DNA of 64,000 bases from NIC37A-2 sp050289625. GTDB taxonomy: Bacteria > Myxococcota_A > Polyangia > Polyangiales > Polyangiaceae. Shown here piece by piece: positions 49,816 to 59,056 of this stretch (the stretch's first letter is position 1; each line of letters starts with the position of its first letter). Location of the stretch: positions 20,369 to 84,368 of the forward strand of contig JBNKGC010000003.1 in NCBI GenBank assembly GCA_050289625.1, given 5' to 3'. The position numbers were made by a program, and so were the translations under genes. The notes under the pieces were generated by a model that was not told the DNA's origin, did not search any database, and saw only the letters and a program-made list of their open reading frames with translations.

Positions 49816-51336
49816 ATGGACAGCGTTTCCCTCTTTCTCCTGGCCATCGCAGCGATCTTCGTGATCGGTGCCATCGGTGAGCTGATTTTTCAGCGAACGA
49901 ACATCCCGGACGTGATCTGGTTGATCCTGGCAGGAATCCTGCTCGGACCGGTCGCGGGAGTGGTCACTCGGCCGATGCTTCAGTCAATCTCGCCTTATTT
50001 CGCGGCATTGACCTTGGTCGTGGTGCTGTTCGAGGGCGGCAGCGCGCTGAAGCTGGCGGAGCTGAAGAGAGCCGCCTCTCGTTCGACCGGTCTCGCCCTG
50101 GTGAATTTCGTTGGGGCGGTCGTCGCCATGATCGTCCTGAGCACCGTCTTCGGCCTGGCGAGCGACAAGCTGCACGACTGGTTTGGGATCGCACGCTTTC
50201 TGCCGGAGAGCTGGGGAACGATGCACGGAGTACTCCTCGGCGCCATTCTCGGCGGCTCCAGCTCGATCATCATCATGCCCGCGATGGCCGCTGCTCGGGT
50301 GGAACCTCGTCTGGCGAACTTGGCGAACCTCGAGAGCGCGGTCACTGACGCGCTCTGCGTGGTGGGCACCGCAGCGGTAGTCGACATCATGCTCGGCCGC
50401 ACGGCCGGAGCCTCCGGTCCCGTGGTGGCGCTCCTTCGTTCCTTCGGGATCGGAGCGGGGATCGGGCTCGTCGCTGGGCTGATCTGGCTCCTATTTCTTC
50501 GCGCCTTGCGAGACGCCGAGCATGCCTACCCGTTCACGCTGGCCGCACTGCTCGGCCTGTACGTGGTGATCGACAAGGCCGGCGGCAGTGCAGCTCTCGG
50601 CATTTTGACGGTGGCGCTCATCTTGGGGAACGCCAAGTCGCTCAGCAAAACGATCGGACTTGCCGAAGACGTCGAGCTCGCCATGGCGGTGCGCGGCTTC
50701 CATCACCAGATGGCGTTCATCATCAAGTCGTTCTTCTTCGTGTTCATAGGCGCGATGCTCGGCCCCCCGTGGGGAGCCATCTTGCTGGGCGTCGTTCTCG
50801 GTCTGGCCCTGTTCGCAGTCCGCATCCCCGGAACCAAGCTGGCCCTCACCGGTGCAGGGCTCACCCCGGACGAGCAACGCTTGATCGCCGTCGCGATGCC
50901 GCGCGGAATGGCGGCCGGCGTTCTGGCCACGCTGCCCGTCACGAAGCACGTGCCCGGCACGGAGCCTCTTCCCGTCATCGTCTTTTCGTGCGTGTTCGTC
51001 ACCATCTTGGTGTTTGCCGCCGGCTTTCCCATCGTGAAGAAGCGACTTACCCCAGCCGCCCAGGGCGTCTCGCCTGAGTCGCTGCCTGCAGGCGCGGCAC
51101 ATCCCAGCGCGCTGGCGGCACAGGCGCAAGTCCCGAGAGCCGCGGCCGTCCCCGAGGGACTGGAGATCGCGCTCGCCGCCGAACCCGCTCCCGTGCGCGA
51201 TCCACACCCCATTGCCCTGGAAACCGAGGGCTCGATCGGCGAACCCACCAGCAGCGGTCCGGCCGTTCCCGCCGAGAGCGGTCCGACCGGAGCAATTCCG
51301 GATCTCCAGATCGACGCGAACGACAAGCCTAGGTGA
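49816..51336 (+). CDS. CPA-type Na+/H+ or K+/H+ antiporter
   Basis: This 506-residue membrane protein has about 12 helices. The family core includes IPDVIWLILAGILLGPVAG at the N-terminus, VLFEGGSALKL, and GGSSSIIIMPAMAA with a later ESAVTDALCVV holding the conserved Asp of the ion site. The last 110 residues are a Pro/Ala-rich cytoplasmic tail with no known domain. Start ATG 49816 is directly before the first helix. It is followed by a convergent ClC channel gene, but no operon links them. Confidence 0.9.
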   Translation: MDSVSLFLLAIAAIFVIGAIGELIFQRTNIPDVIWLILAGILLGPVAGVVTRPMLQSISPYFAALTLVVVLFEGGSALKLAELKRAASRSTGLALVNFVGAVVAMIVLSTVFGLASDKLHDWFGIARFLPESWGTMHGVLLGAILGGSSSIIIMPAMAAARVEPRLANLANLESAVTDALCVVGTAAVVDIMLGRTAGASGPVVALLRSFGIGAGIGLVAGLIWLLFLRALRDAEHAYPFTLAALLGLYVVIDKAGGSAALGILTVALILGNAKSLSKTIGLAEDVELAMAVRGFHHQMAFIIKSFFFVFIGAMLGPPWGAILLGVVLGLALFAVRIPGTKLALTGAGLTPDEQRLIAVAMPRGMAAGVLATLPVTKHVPGTEPLPVIVFSCVFVTILVFAAGFPIVKKRLTPAAQGVSPESLPAGAAHPSALAAQAQVPRAAAVPEGLEIALAAEPAPVRDPHPIALETEGSIGEPTSSGPAVPAESGPTGAIPDLQIDANDKPR

Positions 51337-51460
51337 CGGCGTTCGGGCGCGAATGCCCACCCCGCGGGCGTGCCGGCGAAGATCCAATCCGGAGCCGCGC
51401 CTCTGCAAATCAGCGCGCTCGTTGCCTGCTCGCTCGCGACGACGGGAAGCCGTTCGTCGC

Positions 51461-53311
51461 TTACACCGCTTTCGGTTCCTCGGCACCGAACCGGCGGCGC
51501 GCGAGCTCCGAACTGTACGCCTGAAGCAGAGCTTCGTAGCTCACCACGCCTACCACCTTCTTCGCTGCGTCCAGCACGGGTAGCTGTTGATAGTGCGACT
51601 CCGCCATACGCTCGAGCGCAGTGGCGAGCGAATCGGTTGGAGCGACCGACACGAACGGCGACTCGCAATCCGCCGCGATCGCCAGCTTTCCGAGATCTTC
51701 ATCGTAAATGAACGCGCGCAGGGACTCGAGCGTGACGATTCCCTCTGGCTTTCCGGCGTCGTCGACGACGGGAAACACAGCTTGTTTGGCCTGCGTAGCC
51801 TGCCGGAGGACGCGCGATAGCGGCATCGAGCGATGCACCGTCGAAAGCTCGGTCCGTTCGAAAACTTCGTCCACCTCGATGTCTTGGAGGACGTCGAAGA
51901 CGTACTCGGCGCCGTGCGCCGGTGAATCCTTGCGCGTCGCAACCTGCACTTCCGCGTAGATCCCCCAACGCCGAATCAGGGTGAACGTAACGACTTCGGC
52001 GAGCATGATGGGAACCAGAAGCTCGTAGCTTCCGGTCATCTCGCTGGCCATGACCAAGGTCGAGATCGGCGCGTGGGTCACCCCGCCCACGAAGCACGCC
52101 ATGCCCACGATCATGAAGGCGCTCGGCTCGCGCACGACCTCGGGGAACCACTCGTGAAAAGCGAGTCCGAACGCGCCTCCGACCATGCCGCCAATCACGA
52201 CCGACGGTCCGAACACTCCCGCCGCCGCCCCAGTCGACGCACTGATGCTCGTGGCAACCACCTTGACGGCCGCGATCAGAAGCAGAGTGAGGACCCCCGC
52301 CCAGGCAGCGGGGATAAGCCCCGTGGGTCGAAGCGCTTCCTGCATCCAGCCGTAACCGGCCCCCAGCGCCGAGGGATGGATGAGGGCGAGCCCGCCCACC
52401 GCGAGCCCCCCAAGCGCTGGCCGCAGAGGATAGAACAATCGCGCGTGGTCGGTGATGTGCGCGACCTTGTGGTGCAGAGCGATGAAGCCCGCACCCACGA
52501 GGGCCACCCCGACCGCCATCAGGAGGTAAAGCGGCAGCTGTCGAGGATCGAACTGATACGTCTGGGGGGTAGCGAAGAGATTGCCCTCACCGAACAAGGT
52601 GGTGAACACTGAGTAGGCCACGACCGACGACAAGAGCGCCGGAACCAGGGCATCCACCTCGAGATCGTCGCTGTACAGGACTTCGACGATGAACAGCGCA
52701 CCGCCGAGGGGGGTGCGGAAGATCGCTCCGATCCCGCCCGCAGCGCCGGCGATCACGAGCAGCCGACGCTCGCGGTCGGTCAAGCGAAAGCCGCGTGCGA
52801 CGGTGGCGCCGAGCGATGCTCCGATGTGCGCGATCGGCCCCTCTCGCCCCGCACTGTTGCCCATTCCCAGAAACAGGCTTGCGGCAGCCCACTTCGCCAG
52901 GGCAACGCGCCTGCGGACGCGCGCTTGCCCTTGGTGAAACGCCCGGATCCATCCGTCATTGCCGCCCCGCGCCTCGGGGCAGATCCACCAGACGATCAAC
53001 CCTGCGAGAAAGCCACCGACGGCCGGCGCCAGGACGACGACCCACGTACGCACCTCACCGCCCTCGACGACGTGACCGAAAAGGGCCGGTTCCCCGTCCG
53101 GCTCGAGGGCGTGATAGCCCGCCCCGAGGCTGAGCACGACATAGCGAACGAACTCGACCGCTGCGTACAGGGCCGCGGCCGCCAGGCCCGACAGGACTCC
53201 GACGATCGAGCCAAGACCGACCCAGCGGGAGACCGCGCGAAATTCGAAGTGTCTAGCCAGGCCCGCCAGTTCGCTGAGCCCAGGAATGAGTGGGAGTCGT
53301 GGGGATCCCAT
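51461..53311 (-). CDS. ClC-family chloride channel/transporter with two CBS domains
   Basis: This 616-residue membrane protein moves chloride (and possibly protons). The gating Glu is E157 in NSAGREGPIAHIGA, and the selectivity segment AAAGVFGPSVVIGG is intact. The first ClC motif (GSGIP) is not recognisable; its place has GGNDGWIRAF. The C-terminus has a CBS pair (about 485-600: SMPLSRVLRQATQ..., FVSVAPTDSLATALERM...). The ATG at 53311 fits the first helix. A far longer open frame to 55546 is the antisense shadow of the following sensor gene. Confidence 0.92.
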   Translation of the reverse strand: MGSPRLPLIPGLSELAGLARHFEFRAVSRWVGLGSIVGVLSGLAAAALYAAVEFVRYVVLSLGAGYHALEPDGEPALFGHVVEGGEVRTWVVVLAPAVGGFLAGLIVWWICPEARGGNDGWIRAFHQGQARVRRRVALAKWAAASLFLGMGNSAGREGPIAHIGASLGATVARGFRLTDRERRLLVIAGAAGGIGAIFRTPLGGALFIVEVLYSDDLEVDALVPALLSSVVAYSVFTTLFGEGNLFATPQTYQFDPRQLPLYLLMAVGVALVGAGFIALHHKVAHITDHARLFYPLRPALGGLAVGGLALIHPSALGAGYGWMQEALRPTGLIPAAWAGVLTLLLIAAVKVVATSISASTGAAAGVFGPSVVIGGMVGGAFGLAFHEWFPEVVREPSAFMIVGMACFVGGVTHAPISTLVMASEMTGSYELLVPIMLAEVVTFTLIRRWGIYAEVQVATRKDSPAHGAEYVFDVLQDIEVDEVFERTELSTVHRSMPLSRVLRQATQAKQAVFPVVDDAGKPEGIVTLESLRAFIYDEDLGKLAIAADCESPFVSVAPTDSLATALERMAESHYQQLPVLDAAKKVVGVVSYEALLQAYSSELARRRFGAEEPKAV

Positions 53312-53431
53312 GGGGGTCGCGGATGCTAGGGGACGCACACCACGGGCCGCAACCCGCTGAGCCAAGTTCCTCGAGTCCCGCAAACCGAGAACGCCACGGG
53401 ACGGCGACAGGGGCGTGCTAGCATCCACATC

Positions 53432-55447
53432 GTGGCAGGCCCGCCGATTCTGGTGGTCGATGACGACCCGGTCAGCCGTCGCGTGCTGGAAAATACCCTG
53501 CGCGACGCAGGTTTCGACTGCCACTTGGTGGAGAGCGGGCGGAAGGCACTCGAGTGGCTCGAGCGACAGATCCCCGCGCTGTTGTTGCTCGATCTCGTCA
53601 TGCCGGAGCCCGACGGCCACGCGGTGCTCGCCTACGTGCGCGGCACGCGTCGTTTGGACGACATGCCGGTCGTCGTGCTGACCGGGCTCGATTCCGAAGA
53701 AGACATCGAACGCATCTTCAATTCTGGAGCCGACGACTATGTCCACAAGCCGTTCCGACCTGCCGAGCTGATCGCTCGGGTGCGTGGGCAACTTCGCATC
53801 CGCAGCTACGTAGACCGCCTGGGTCGGCGAGAGGCCGATCAAAAGACGATGCTCGAGCTGACGCAGGCTCTCGCCTCGCGTTTGGACATCCGCGACATCC
53901 TGTTCACCGTGGTGCAGCGCGTCGCGGAAATCGCCCACGTGGACCGCTGCAGCATCGTGCTCATCGGTGACGACAACGAAGTCGGTTTCGTGGTCGCGAC
54001 GAGCGACGACGAGCAAGTGCGCGATCTGGCGATCAACCTGGGCAAGTACCCGGAGATTCGGGAGGTCCTTTCCACGCACGAAGCGCTGGTCATCCGAGAC
54101 GTCGCCCACCACCCCCTCCTCGAAGGGGTCCGTCAAAGCGAATCCGGCTTGGCGTTTTCGTCGATGGCCCTCGTTCCCATCTTGCATCAGCACGGCCCAA
54201 TGGGCGTTCTGTGCCTCCGAGGGCGCCACGCCGTGGACTTTTCGGAATACGAGCTCTCCCTCGCCCACACCATCGCGAACGCGACGGCGATTGCTCTGCG
54301 AAACGCACGGATTCTGAAGAGCCTCCAGGACGAAACCAAGCAGATGTCCTTCGCCCGCGTCGAGGCCGAGCGGCGGGTACAGCTCTTTCAGCGCTACGCG
54401 GATTTCTTCGAGAGTGCGGCCGATGGCATGGTCGTCATCGATCGTACCGGACGTCTGCTCTTCGCCAATCCTCGCGCCCGAGAGATCACCGGTCATAGCG
54501 AGACCGAGCTCATGGATACGTCGTTCAAAGACCTGTTCAGCGAAGGTCATCAGGAGCGTGCCCAGCGCCTGATGGATGGCTTCGCCCACGGGCTCTACCC
54601 ACGCGGCGTCGACATCGAACTTCGCATTCGCAGCGGCCAACCCATCGTCGCCAACGTGAGCTTCAGCAGCGTTCTGCACGAAGACGACGCGGTGCTCTTC
54701 ACCTTCCGCGACGTCACCAAAGAGCGAAATACCGCCATCGAGCTCGAACAAACCAAGGAATTTCTCGAGCGGGTGATCGACAGTTCGGTCGACGGCATCG
54801 TTTCGGCCGACCTCGAGGGCCATGTGTTGCTGTTCAACCGAGCCGCGTCGCGCATCGTCGGCTACGAACCCGCAGAGGTCATCGGCAAGATCGCCGTCGA
54901 AGATCTGTATCCGGTCGGCACCGCGAGAGAGCTCATGAGCCGCATCCGCGATCGGAATCTCGGCGGCTACGGGCGCTTGGAAGACTACCGCGTCGACATG
55001 CTCGCCAAGGACGGTTCCCGCGTGCCCGTCACTCTGTCGGCCTCCTTGGTGCTCGACGGCGAAAGGCCAATCGCTACAGTAGGAATCTTCACGGACATCC
55101 GCGAGCGCCTGCGCATGGAGGAGCGTTTGGCGGAGGCCCAGGACGAGCTCCGTGATCGAGAGAAACTCGCGGTCGTCGCCGAGCTGGCCGGGGCCGCGGC
55201 CCACGAATTGAACCAGCCGCTCACCAGCGTCATCGGCTACGCGGAACTCCTGCGCAGAAGACTGGCGGACCCGACGCTCCGACGGGGCGTCGACGTCATC
55301 ATCGCCGAGAGCGAACGAATGGCCGAGATCGTTCGAAAAGTCGGTCGCATCACGAAGTACGAAACGAAGAACTACGTGGGCGGCACGAAGATCGTCGACC
55401 TCGAGAAGTCCAGTGCACCCGACGAGCCGGAGGGGAACACCGGATGA
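53432..55447 (+). CDS. REC-GAF-PAS-PAS-HisKA protein lacking the ATPase domain
   Basis: This 671-residue signalling protein has a receiver domain (1-120) with D54 and the acid pocket in VVDDDP, a GAF domain (about 140-305) and two PAS domains (about 325-445 and 450-570). It also has a HisKA-like dimerisation helix with H591 (AAAHELNQPLTSVIGY). It stops about 80 residues after the His, before any HATPase domain (no N, G1, F or G2 boxes). The next gene, overlapping by 4 bp, encodes a complete kinase core. It therefore may be phosphorylated by that partner, or be a scaffold that receives signals for it. Start GTG 53432. Confidence 0.9.
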   Translation: MAGPPILVVDDDPVSRRVLENTLRDAGFDCHLVESGRKALEWLERQIPALLLLDLVMPEPDGHAVLAYVRGTRRLDDMPVVVLTGLDSEEDIERIFNSGADDYVHKPFRPAELIARVRGQLRIRSYVDRLGRREADQKTMLELTQALASRLDIRDILFTVVQRVAEIAHVDRCSIVLIGDDNEVGFVVATSDDEQVRDLAINLGKYPEIREVLSTHEALVIRDVAHHPLLEGVRQSESGLAFSSMALVPILHQHGPMGVLCLRGRHAVDFSEYELSLAHTIANATAIALRNARILKSLQDETKQMSFARVEAERRVQLFQRYADFFESAADGMVVIDRTGRLLFANPRAREITGHSETELMDTSFKDLFSEGHQERAQRLMDGFAHGLYPRGVDIELRIRSGQPIVANVSFSSVLHEDDAVLFTFRDVTKERNTAIELEQTKEFLERVIDSSVDGIVSADLEGHVLLFNRAASRIVGYEPAEVIGKIAVEDLYPVGTARELMSRIRDRNLGGYGRLEDYRVDMLAKDGSRVPVTLSASLVLDGERPIATVGIFTDIRERLRMEERLAEAQDELRDREKLAVVAELAGAAAHELNQPLTSVIGYAELLRRRLADPTLRRGVDVIIAESERMAEIVRKVGRITKYETKNYVGGTKIVDLEKSSAPDEPEGNTG

Positions 55448-56661
55448 AGGTTTCCAAGCCCCGCGGCGAAACGATGCAGCCTTCGCGAAGCGTCCGGAAA
55501 ACCAGCGCCTCGCCGCCCGTTTCGGGACCCGTCCGACGCTCGGCATCGCCGGACAAGCTGCTCGAGCTCGCTCTAGAAGCTCCGCTCAATGACGGGGTCC
55601 CCGCAGTCACTCGCTTCCTGGCCGACGAGCTCGCGACCCTCTTTCCGCACCTCGCACTCGGCCTGTGCGTCGTCGACGTGGGAATCTGCCGCTGCATCGA
55701 ACGACGCACGCCACCGGAGGCGGAAGTTCAGCCAGCAGCCGATCCGGCGCGGCTCTTTCCACAATGGCCCTCGGAACGCATTGTCGCTCTCGACGACGGC
55801 GGCTCCACGCTCCACTTCGCTGGTGAACAAGCTGAGCTGAACGACAGCTCGATCCCCCTCGTCGTCCGCACGGTTGCGCACGTCGTCTCCCTATCCCGAC
55901 GCCCTCAGCAGACAGACAGCGACGAACGAAACAGCCTGCGGGCCCAGGTCATCCAAGCCGAAAAGCTCGCGTCGCTCGGACAGATCGCGGCGGGCGTCGT
56001 CCACGAGCTGAACAATCCCCTGACGTCCATCATCGCTTACGGTGACTTCCTCCGAAAGCGGGCCTTGGTCCGCCAAACCGCCGGTCTCGACGTGGAAGAC
56101 GACATCGAGCGACTCGACCGCATCGCCGAGGCGGCCGAGCGCATCTTGCGTTTTTCCCGCGACTTGGTCGCTTACGCCCGGCCATCCAGCGACATCCCGG
56201 GTCGTGTGGCTTTGGCCCAGGTGGTCGACAAGGCGCTCGTGTTCTGTGAACACGAGCTCGAAAGCCACGACATCCTTCTGGATCGCCACCTCGACGAGAC
56301 GTTGCCGGACGTGCGCGGCGTATCCGGTCAGCTGGTTCAGGTGTTCGTCAACTTGATAACGAACGCCGCGCACGCGGCAGCGGTCGGCGGCAGGCACGTT
56401 TCGATCACCACGGCCTTGGAAGGACGGTGGGTCGTGGCGGCGTTGACCGACGACGGCCGTGGCATCGAGGAAGAGGACCTCGATCGGATCTTCGAACCGT
56501 TTTTCACGACCAAACCAGTCGGAACGGGCACCGGTCTCGGCTTATCCATCGTACGCGACATCATCACGCGTCACGGCGGCGCACTGTCGGTCGAAAGTCG
56601 GAGTGGGCGGGGCACGACCTTCTTGGTGCGCTTACCCATCGCGCCAGACGTTTCCCCATAG
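55444..56661 (+). CDS. Sensor histidine kinase
   Basis: This 405-residue kinase has an N-terminal region (about 35-150) that may be a degenerate GAF or sensor domain. HisKA follows with H187 (VVHELNNPLTSIIAYG), then a full HATPase domain: NLITNAAHAA (N), DDGRGIEEED (G1), PFFTTKPVG (F), GTGLGLSIV (G2). No membrane segment is seen, so it is cytoplasmic. It is coupled by a 4-bp overlap to the preceding REC-GAF-PAS protein, which lacks an ATPase domain, suggesting that the two act together. Confidence 0.94.
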   Translation: MKVSKPRGETMQPSRSVRKTSASPPVSGPVRRSASPDKLLELALEAPLNDGVPAVTRFLADELATLFPHLALGLCVVDVGICRCIERRTPPEAEVQPAADPARLFPQWPSERIVALDDGGSTLHFAGEQAELNDSSIPLVVRTVAHVVSLSRRPQQTDSDERNSLRAQVIQAEKLASLGQIAAGVVHELNNPLTSIIAYGDFLRKRALVRQTAGLDVEDDIERLDRIAEAAERILRFSRDLVAYARPSSDIPGRVALAQVVDKALVFCEHELESHDILLDRHLDETLPDVRGVSGQLVQVFVNLITNAAHAAAVGGRHVSITTALEGRWVVAALTDDGRGIEEEDLDRIFEPFFTTKPVGTGTGLGLSIVRDIITRHGGALSVESRSGRGTTFLVRLPIAPDVSP

Positions 56662-56714
56662 TGATGCTCGGACCCTCGCGACGCCCGGAGCCCACTTCGC
56701 GCCGGAGCCCAGCT

Positions 56715-57467
56715 CTAGAGTTCGTCGCCTCGGCCGTCGTAGACGTCTCGGAGAGCAATCTGAAGCTTGCGCCGAGCGTGGAACAACCGACTCATGATCG
56801 TGCCTTTGGAAACACCCATGACCCGAGCCATGTCCTCGTAACTCATCCCCTGAACTTCGCGCATAACGATGACCCCCCGGTGATAAGGCGGGAGCGCGTC
56901 GATCTCGAAGGTGAGTCGGGAGCGGAGCTCACGGCAGAACAACTCCTGGAGTGGATTGGCACGCGATGGATTCGAAATCAGACCCAGTGCGGCGTCTGTA
57001 GCGGTCGTCGCCTCGCGCCGCTCCAGCTCTCGTCGATGCGGTTTGCGAAGCAGGTCGATGCACAAGTTCGACACGATGCGGTATAGCCACGTGAAGAATG
57101 CGCTCTGCCCCGTGAATCGATCGAGTGAGCGGTGCACGCGTAAGAAGGCCTCCTGGACGACTTCGCGAGCGTCGTTTTCATCGCGCAGCACTGAAAGCGC
57201 CACCGCCAACGCGGGGCGTTGGTATTTCTCGACGAGAACCCGGAACGCCGCCTCGTCGCCGGCGCGGGCCCTCTCGACCAGCTCGGCATCCTCCAAGGCG
57301 TCTTTGCCCTCGAGTTTCGACCGGCCGAGGGTGCCCTTCGGTCGCAGCCCCGCCGTAGCCCCACCCCCAACGACGGAGGCGATGGGGACCTCGCACAGCC
57401 TCGCCGATGCCCCGGAAGGGGCTGGCACAGGGCCGGTTTGCTCACGACAGGCCAACTGCGGGTCCAT
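56715..57467 (-). CDS. ECF-type RNA polymerase sigma factor (RpoE-like)
   Basis: This protein of about 250 residues contains sigma region 2 (about 60-130: AELVERARAGDEAAFRVLVEKY and DVVQEAFLRVHRSLDRF-like sequence) and region 4 (about 175-235: ALPPYHRGVIVMREVQGMSYEDMARVMGVSKGTIMSRLFHARR). The first 55 residues are polar and unlike the family. The start is uncertain: ATG 57467 or GTG 57509 are both open, and region 2 begins well after either. No anti-sigma gene is directly adjacent. It ends 53 bp from the sensor kinase gene (convergent). Confidence 0.9.
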   Translation of the reverse strand: MDPQLACREQTGPVPAPSGASARLCEVPIASVVGGGATAGLRPKGTLGRSKLEGKDALEDAELVERARAGDEAAFRVLVEKYQRPALAVALSVLRDENDAREVVQEAFLRVHRSLDRFTGQSAFFTWLYRIVSNLCIDLLRKPHRRELERREATTATDAALGLISNPSRANPLQELFCRELRSRLTFEIDALPPYHRGVIVMREVQGMSYEDMARVMGVSKGTIMSRLFHARRKLQIALRDVYDGRGDEL

Positions 57468-57512
57468 CTCGGGGGGACGTACGCGCACATGTGCGCCAAC
57501 CTTCCCCACCGC

Positions 57513-57548
57513 CCTGCAGCGGTCGTCGCTTTCGATGATCGCTGCAGG
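57513..57548. repeat. REP-like palindrome, copy D
   Basis: CCTGCAGCGGTCGTCG and its near-complement are separated by CTTT; the two mismatches would be G-U pairs in RNA. It lies just upstream of the sigma-factor gene and is a weaker relative of copies A-C, sharing the GATGATCGC segment. Confidence 0.5.
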
Positions 57549-57560
57549 CGCTCGTCCTGT

Positions 57561-57594
57561 TCGATCAGGGAAACCCGTCGATCAGGGAAACCCG
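57561..57594. repeat. 17-bp perfect tandem duplication at the HtrA stop codon
   Basis: TCGATCAGGGAAACCCG occurs twice in direct succession (57561-57577 and 57578-57594). The second copy contains the TGA stop (57582-57584) and the last codons of the HtrA-like gene; the first lies just beyond it. Since 17 is not a multiple of three, a copy-number change here would shift the C-terminal frame. Confidence 0.85.
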
Positions 57595-58736
57595 AATCGC
57601 GGCGCCGCTTGCGGCGTTTGCTCCGGCAGAGCACCCAGCTTGACCGCAACGTCCAGCGTGCGCTTTCCCCTCGAAACGCGCATGGAAACCTCTCGTCCGA
57701 CGCCCGCTAGGCTCGCTTTCCAGCGGAGTTTCTCGGGTCCTGCCACGTCCGTGCCGTCGAATGCGACGATCACATCGTCAGGTTCTAGCCCCGCCACTGC
57801 TGCGGGACCACCGGGAAGCACGTGCCGCACCAACGCGCCAGTCCGACCCGACAGACCGAGCCGCTCGACGTCCTCCGGCAACACCGAGGAAACGTGGATC
57901 CCGATCGCGCTGCGGTCGACCCGACCCTTGTCGATCAGGTGCGGCAGGAGCTCCTTGACCATGTTGATCGGAATCGCAAATCCGATGCTGTTGGCCTGAG
58001 CCCGGATGGCCGTGTTGATTCCCACGACCTGACCCGACAGGTCGAGCAAGGGCCCCCCGGAGTTGCCCGGATTGATGCTCGCGTCGGTCTGAATGAAATT
58101 GTAGTAGCCAGAACTGTCGCCCAGCTGCACGTCCTCCCGCGTCCGGTGCTTGGCGGAGATGATGCCGGCCGACACGGTATGGGCGAGACCGAAGGGGTTG
58201 CCGATCGCCACGACCCAGTCGCCGACTCGAGCTCCATCCGAGTTGCCGAGCGGGACGAACGGGAGCCCGTCGGCCTTCACCCGGAGGACCGCAACGTCCG
58301 TCGGAGGATCGCGACCGACGACCTTCGCGCGCATCTCACGGTCGTTCGGGAAAACCACCAGGATGTCCCGAGCGCCCTCGATCACGTGATTGTTCGTGAG
58401 AATCAGGCCGCCCGGGTCGAACACGAATCCGGTGCCCTGCCCCTCGCCGAGCACCCGGCGCCGCCCGGCGCGCTGCTCCTGAAGGGTTTTGACGAATACC
58501 ACCGAGGGGTCTGCCCGCGACGCAAGGCTTGCGAAGCTCGCCGGAGCGCCGGCGGGAGGACTGACCGGCGTCGGAGGCGCGGGAGGCTGCGCCGGGGTAA
58601 ACGAGGGAGGAGGTTCCGCAGGTCCTTCCTCCACGAGGTCGCCCACGCGATCGCAGCCGAACAGTACACCGCACCCGACGAAGGCCAGGATGGCCTTCGT
58701 GTTGCTGATTCGTGGAGGCCGTTCGACGATACTCAC
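57582..58736 (-). CDS. HtrA/DegP-type trypsin-like protease, lipoprotein
   Basis: This 384-residue envelope protease degrades or refolds damaged periplasmic proteins. It has a lipobox (LFGC, Cys28), a Pro-rich linker (about 40-68) and a trypsin-like domain with catalytic triad H117 (LTNNHVIE), D147 (TDVAVLRV) and S226 (INPGNSGGPL). One PDZ domain follows at about 285-370. Family members are usually soluble or membrane-anchored; the lipid anchor is uncommon. Its GTG overlaps the stop of the DUF1844 gene by 4 bp (GTGA), so it ends a minus-strand operon. Confidence 0.95.
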   Translation of the reverse strand: MSIVERPPRISNTKAILAFVGCGVLFGCDRVGDLVEEGPAEPPPSFTPAQPPAPPTPVSPPAGAPASFASLASRADPSVVFVKTLQEQRAGRRRVLGEGQGTGFVFDPGGLILTNNHVIEGARDILVVFPNDREMRAKVVGRDPPTDVAVLRVKADGLPFVPLGNSDGARVGDWVVAIGNPFGLAHTVSAGIISAKHRTREDVQLGDSSGYYNFIQTDASINPGNSGGPLLDLSGQVVGINTAIRAQANSIGFAIPINMVKELLPHLIDKGRVDRSAIGIHVSSVLPEDVERLGLSGRTGALVRHVLPGGPAAVAGLEPDDVIVAFDGTDVAGPEKLRWKASLAGVGREVSMRVSRGKRTLDVAVKLGALPEQTPQAAPRFGFP

Positions 58737-59056
58737 GCTGACTTGGCGACTTCGACGTAGCGCATCTTCAGGTCGATCACTACCTGCTCCAAGATGCGCT
58801 CTTCCTCACCGGTGAGGTTTCCTTTGGTCTTCTCTTCCAGGAGACCGAGAAGGTCGATGGTCTGGCGGGCCATCGGCAAGTTGACCACCCTTTCGCCCCC
58901 GGCCGGATTCGGCGCAACCCCGAGGTGCACCAGCGCGGAGTGGCTCAGGGACAAAACGAAGGTCGAAAAGTCCACCGCAGGGAGCGCCTCCGCCTCGCCC
59001 GTTTCGGCGCTCTTCGAGTCGGGACCCGCCGCCCCCCCTTGGTCGGCGGCGCTCAC
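58733..59056 (-). CDS. DUF1844 family protein
   Basis: This 107-residue protein matches the DUF1844 pattern, with a helical core VDFSTFVLSLSHSALVHLG and then NLPMARQTIDLLGLLEEKTKGNLTGEEERIL. DUF1844 proteins are widespread in deltaproteobacteria and have no established biochemical role. GTG 59056 overlaps the previous stop by 4 bp and its own stop overlaps the HtrA start, so it is made with them. The first 28 residues are Ala/Gly/Glu-rich and disordered. Confidence 0.9.
   Translation of the reverse strand: MSAADQGGAAGPDSKSAETGEAEALPAVDFSTFVLSLSHSALVHLGVAPNPAGGERVVNLPMARQTIDLLGLLEEKTKGNLTGEEERILEQVVIDLKMRYVEVAKSA

Noticed and set aside
51461..55546. One 1361-codon open frame on the minus strand
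   Set aside because: Only 51461-53311 (ClC channel) is coding. The rest is antisense to the REC-GAF-PAS gene and has no family signal; high GC leaves antisense frames open.
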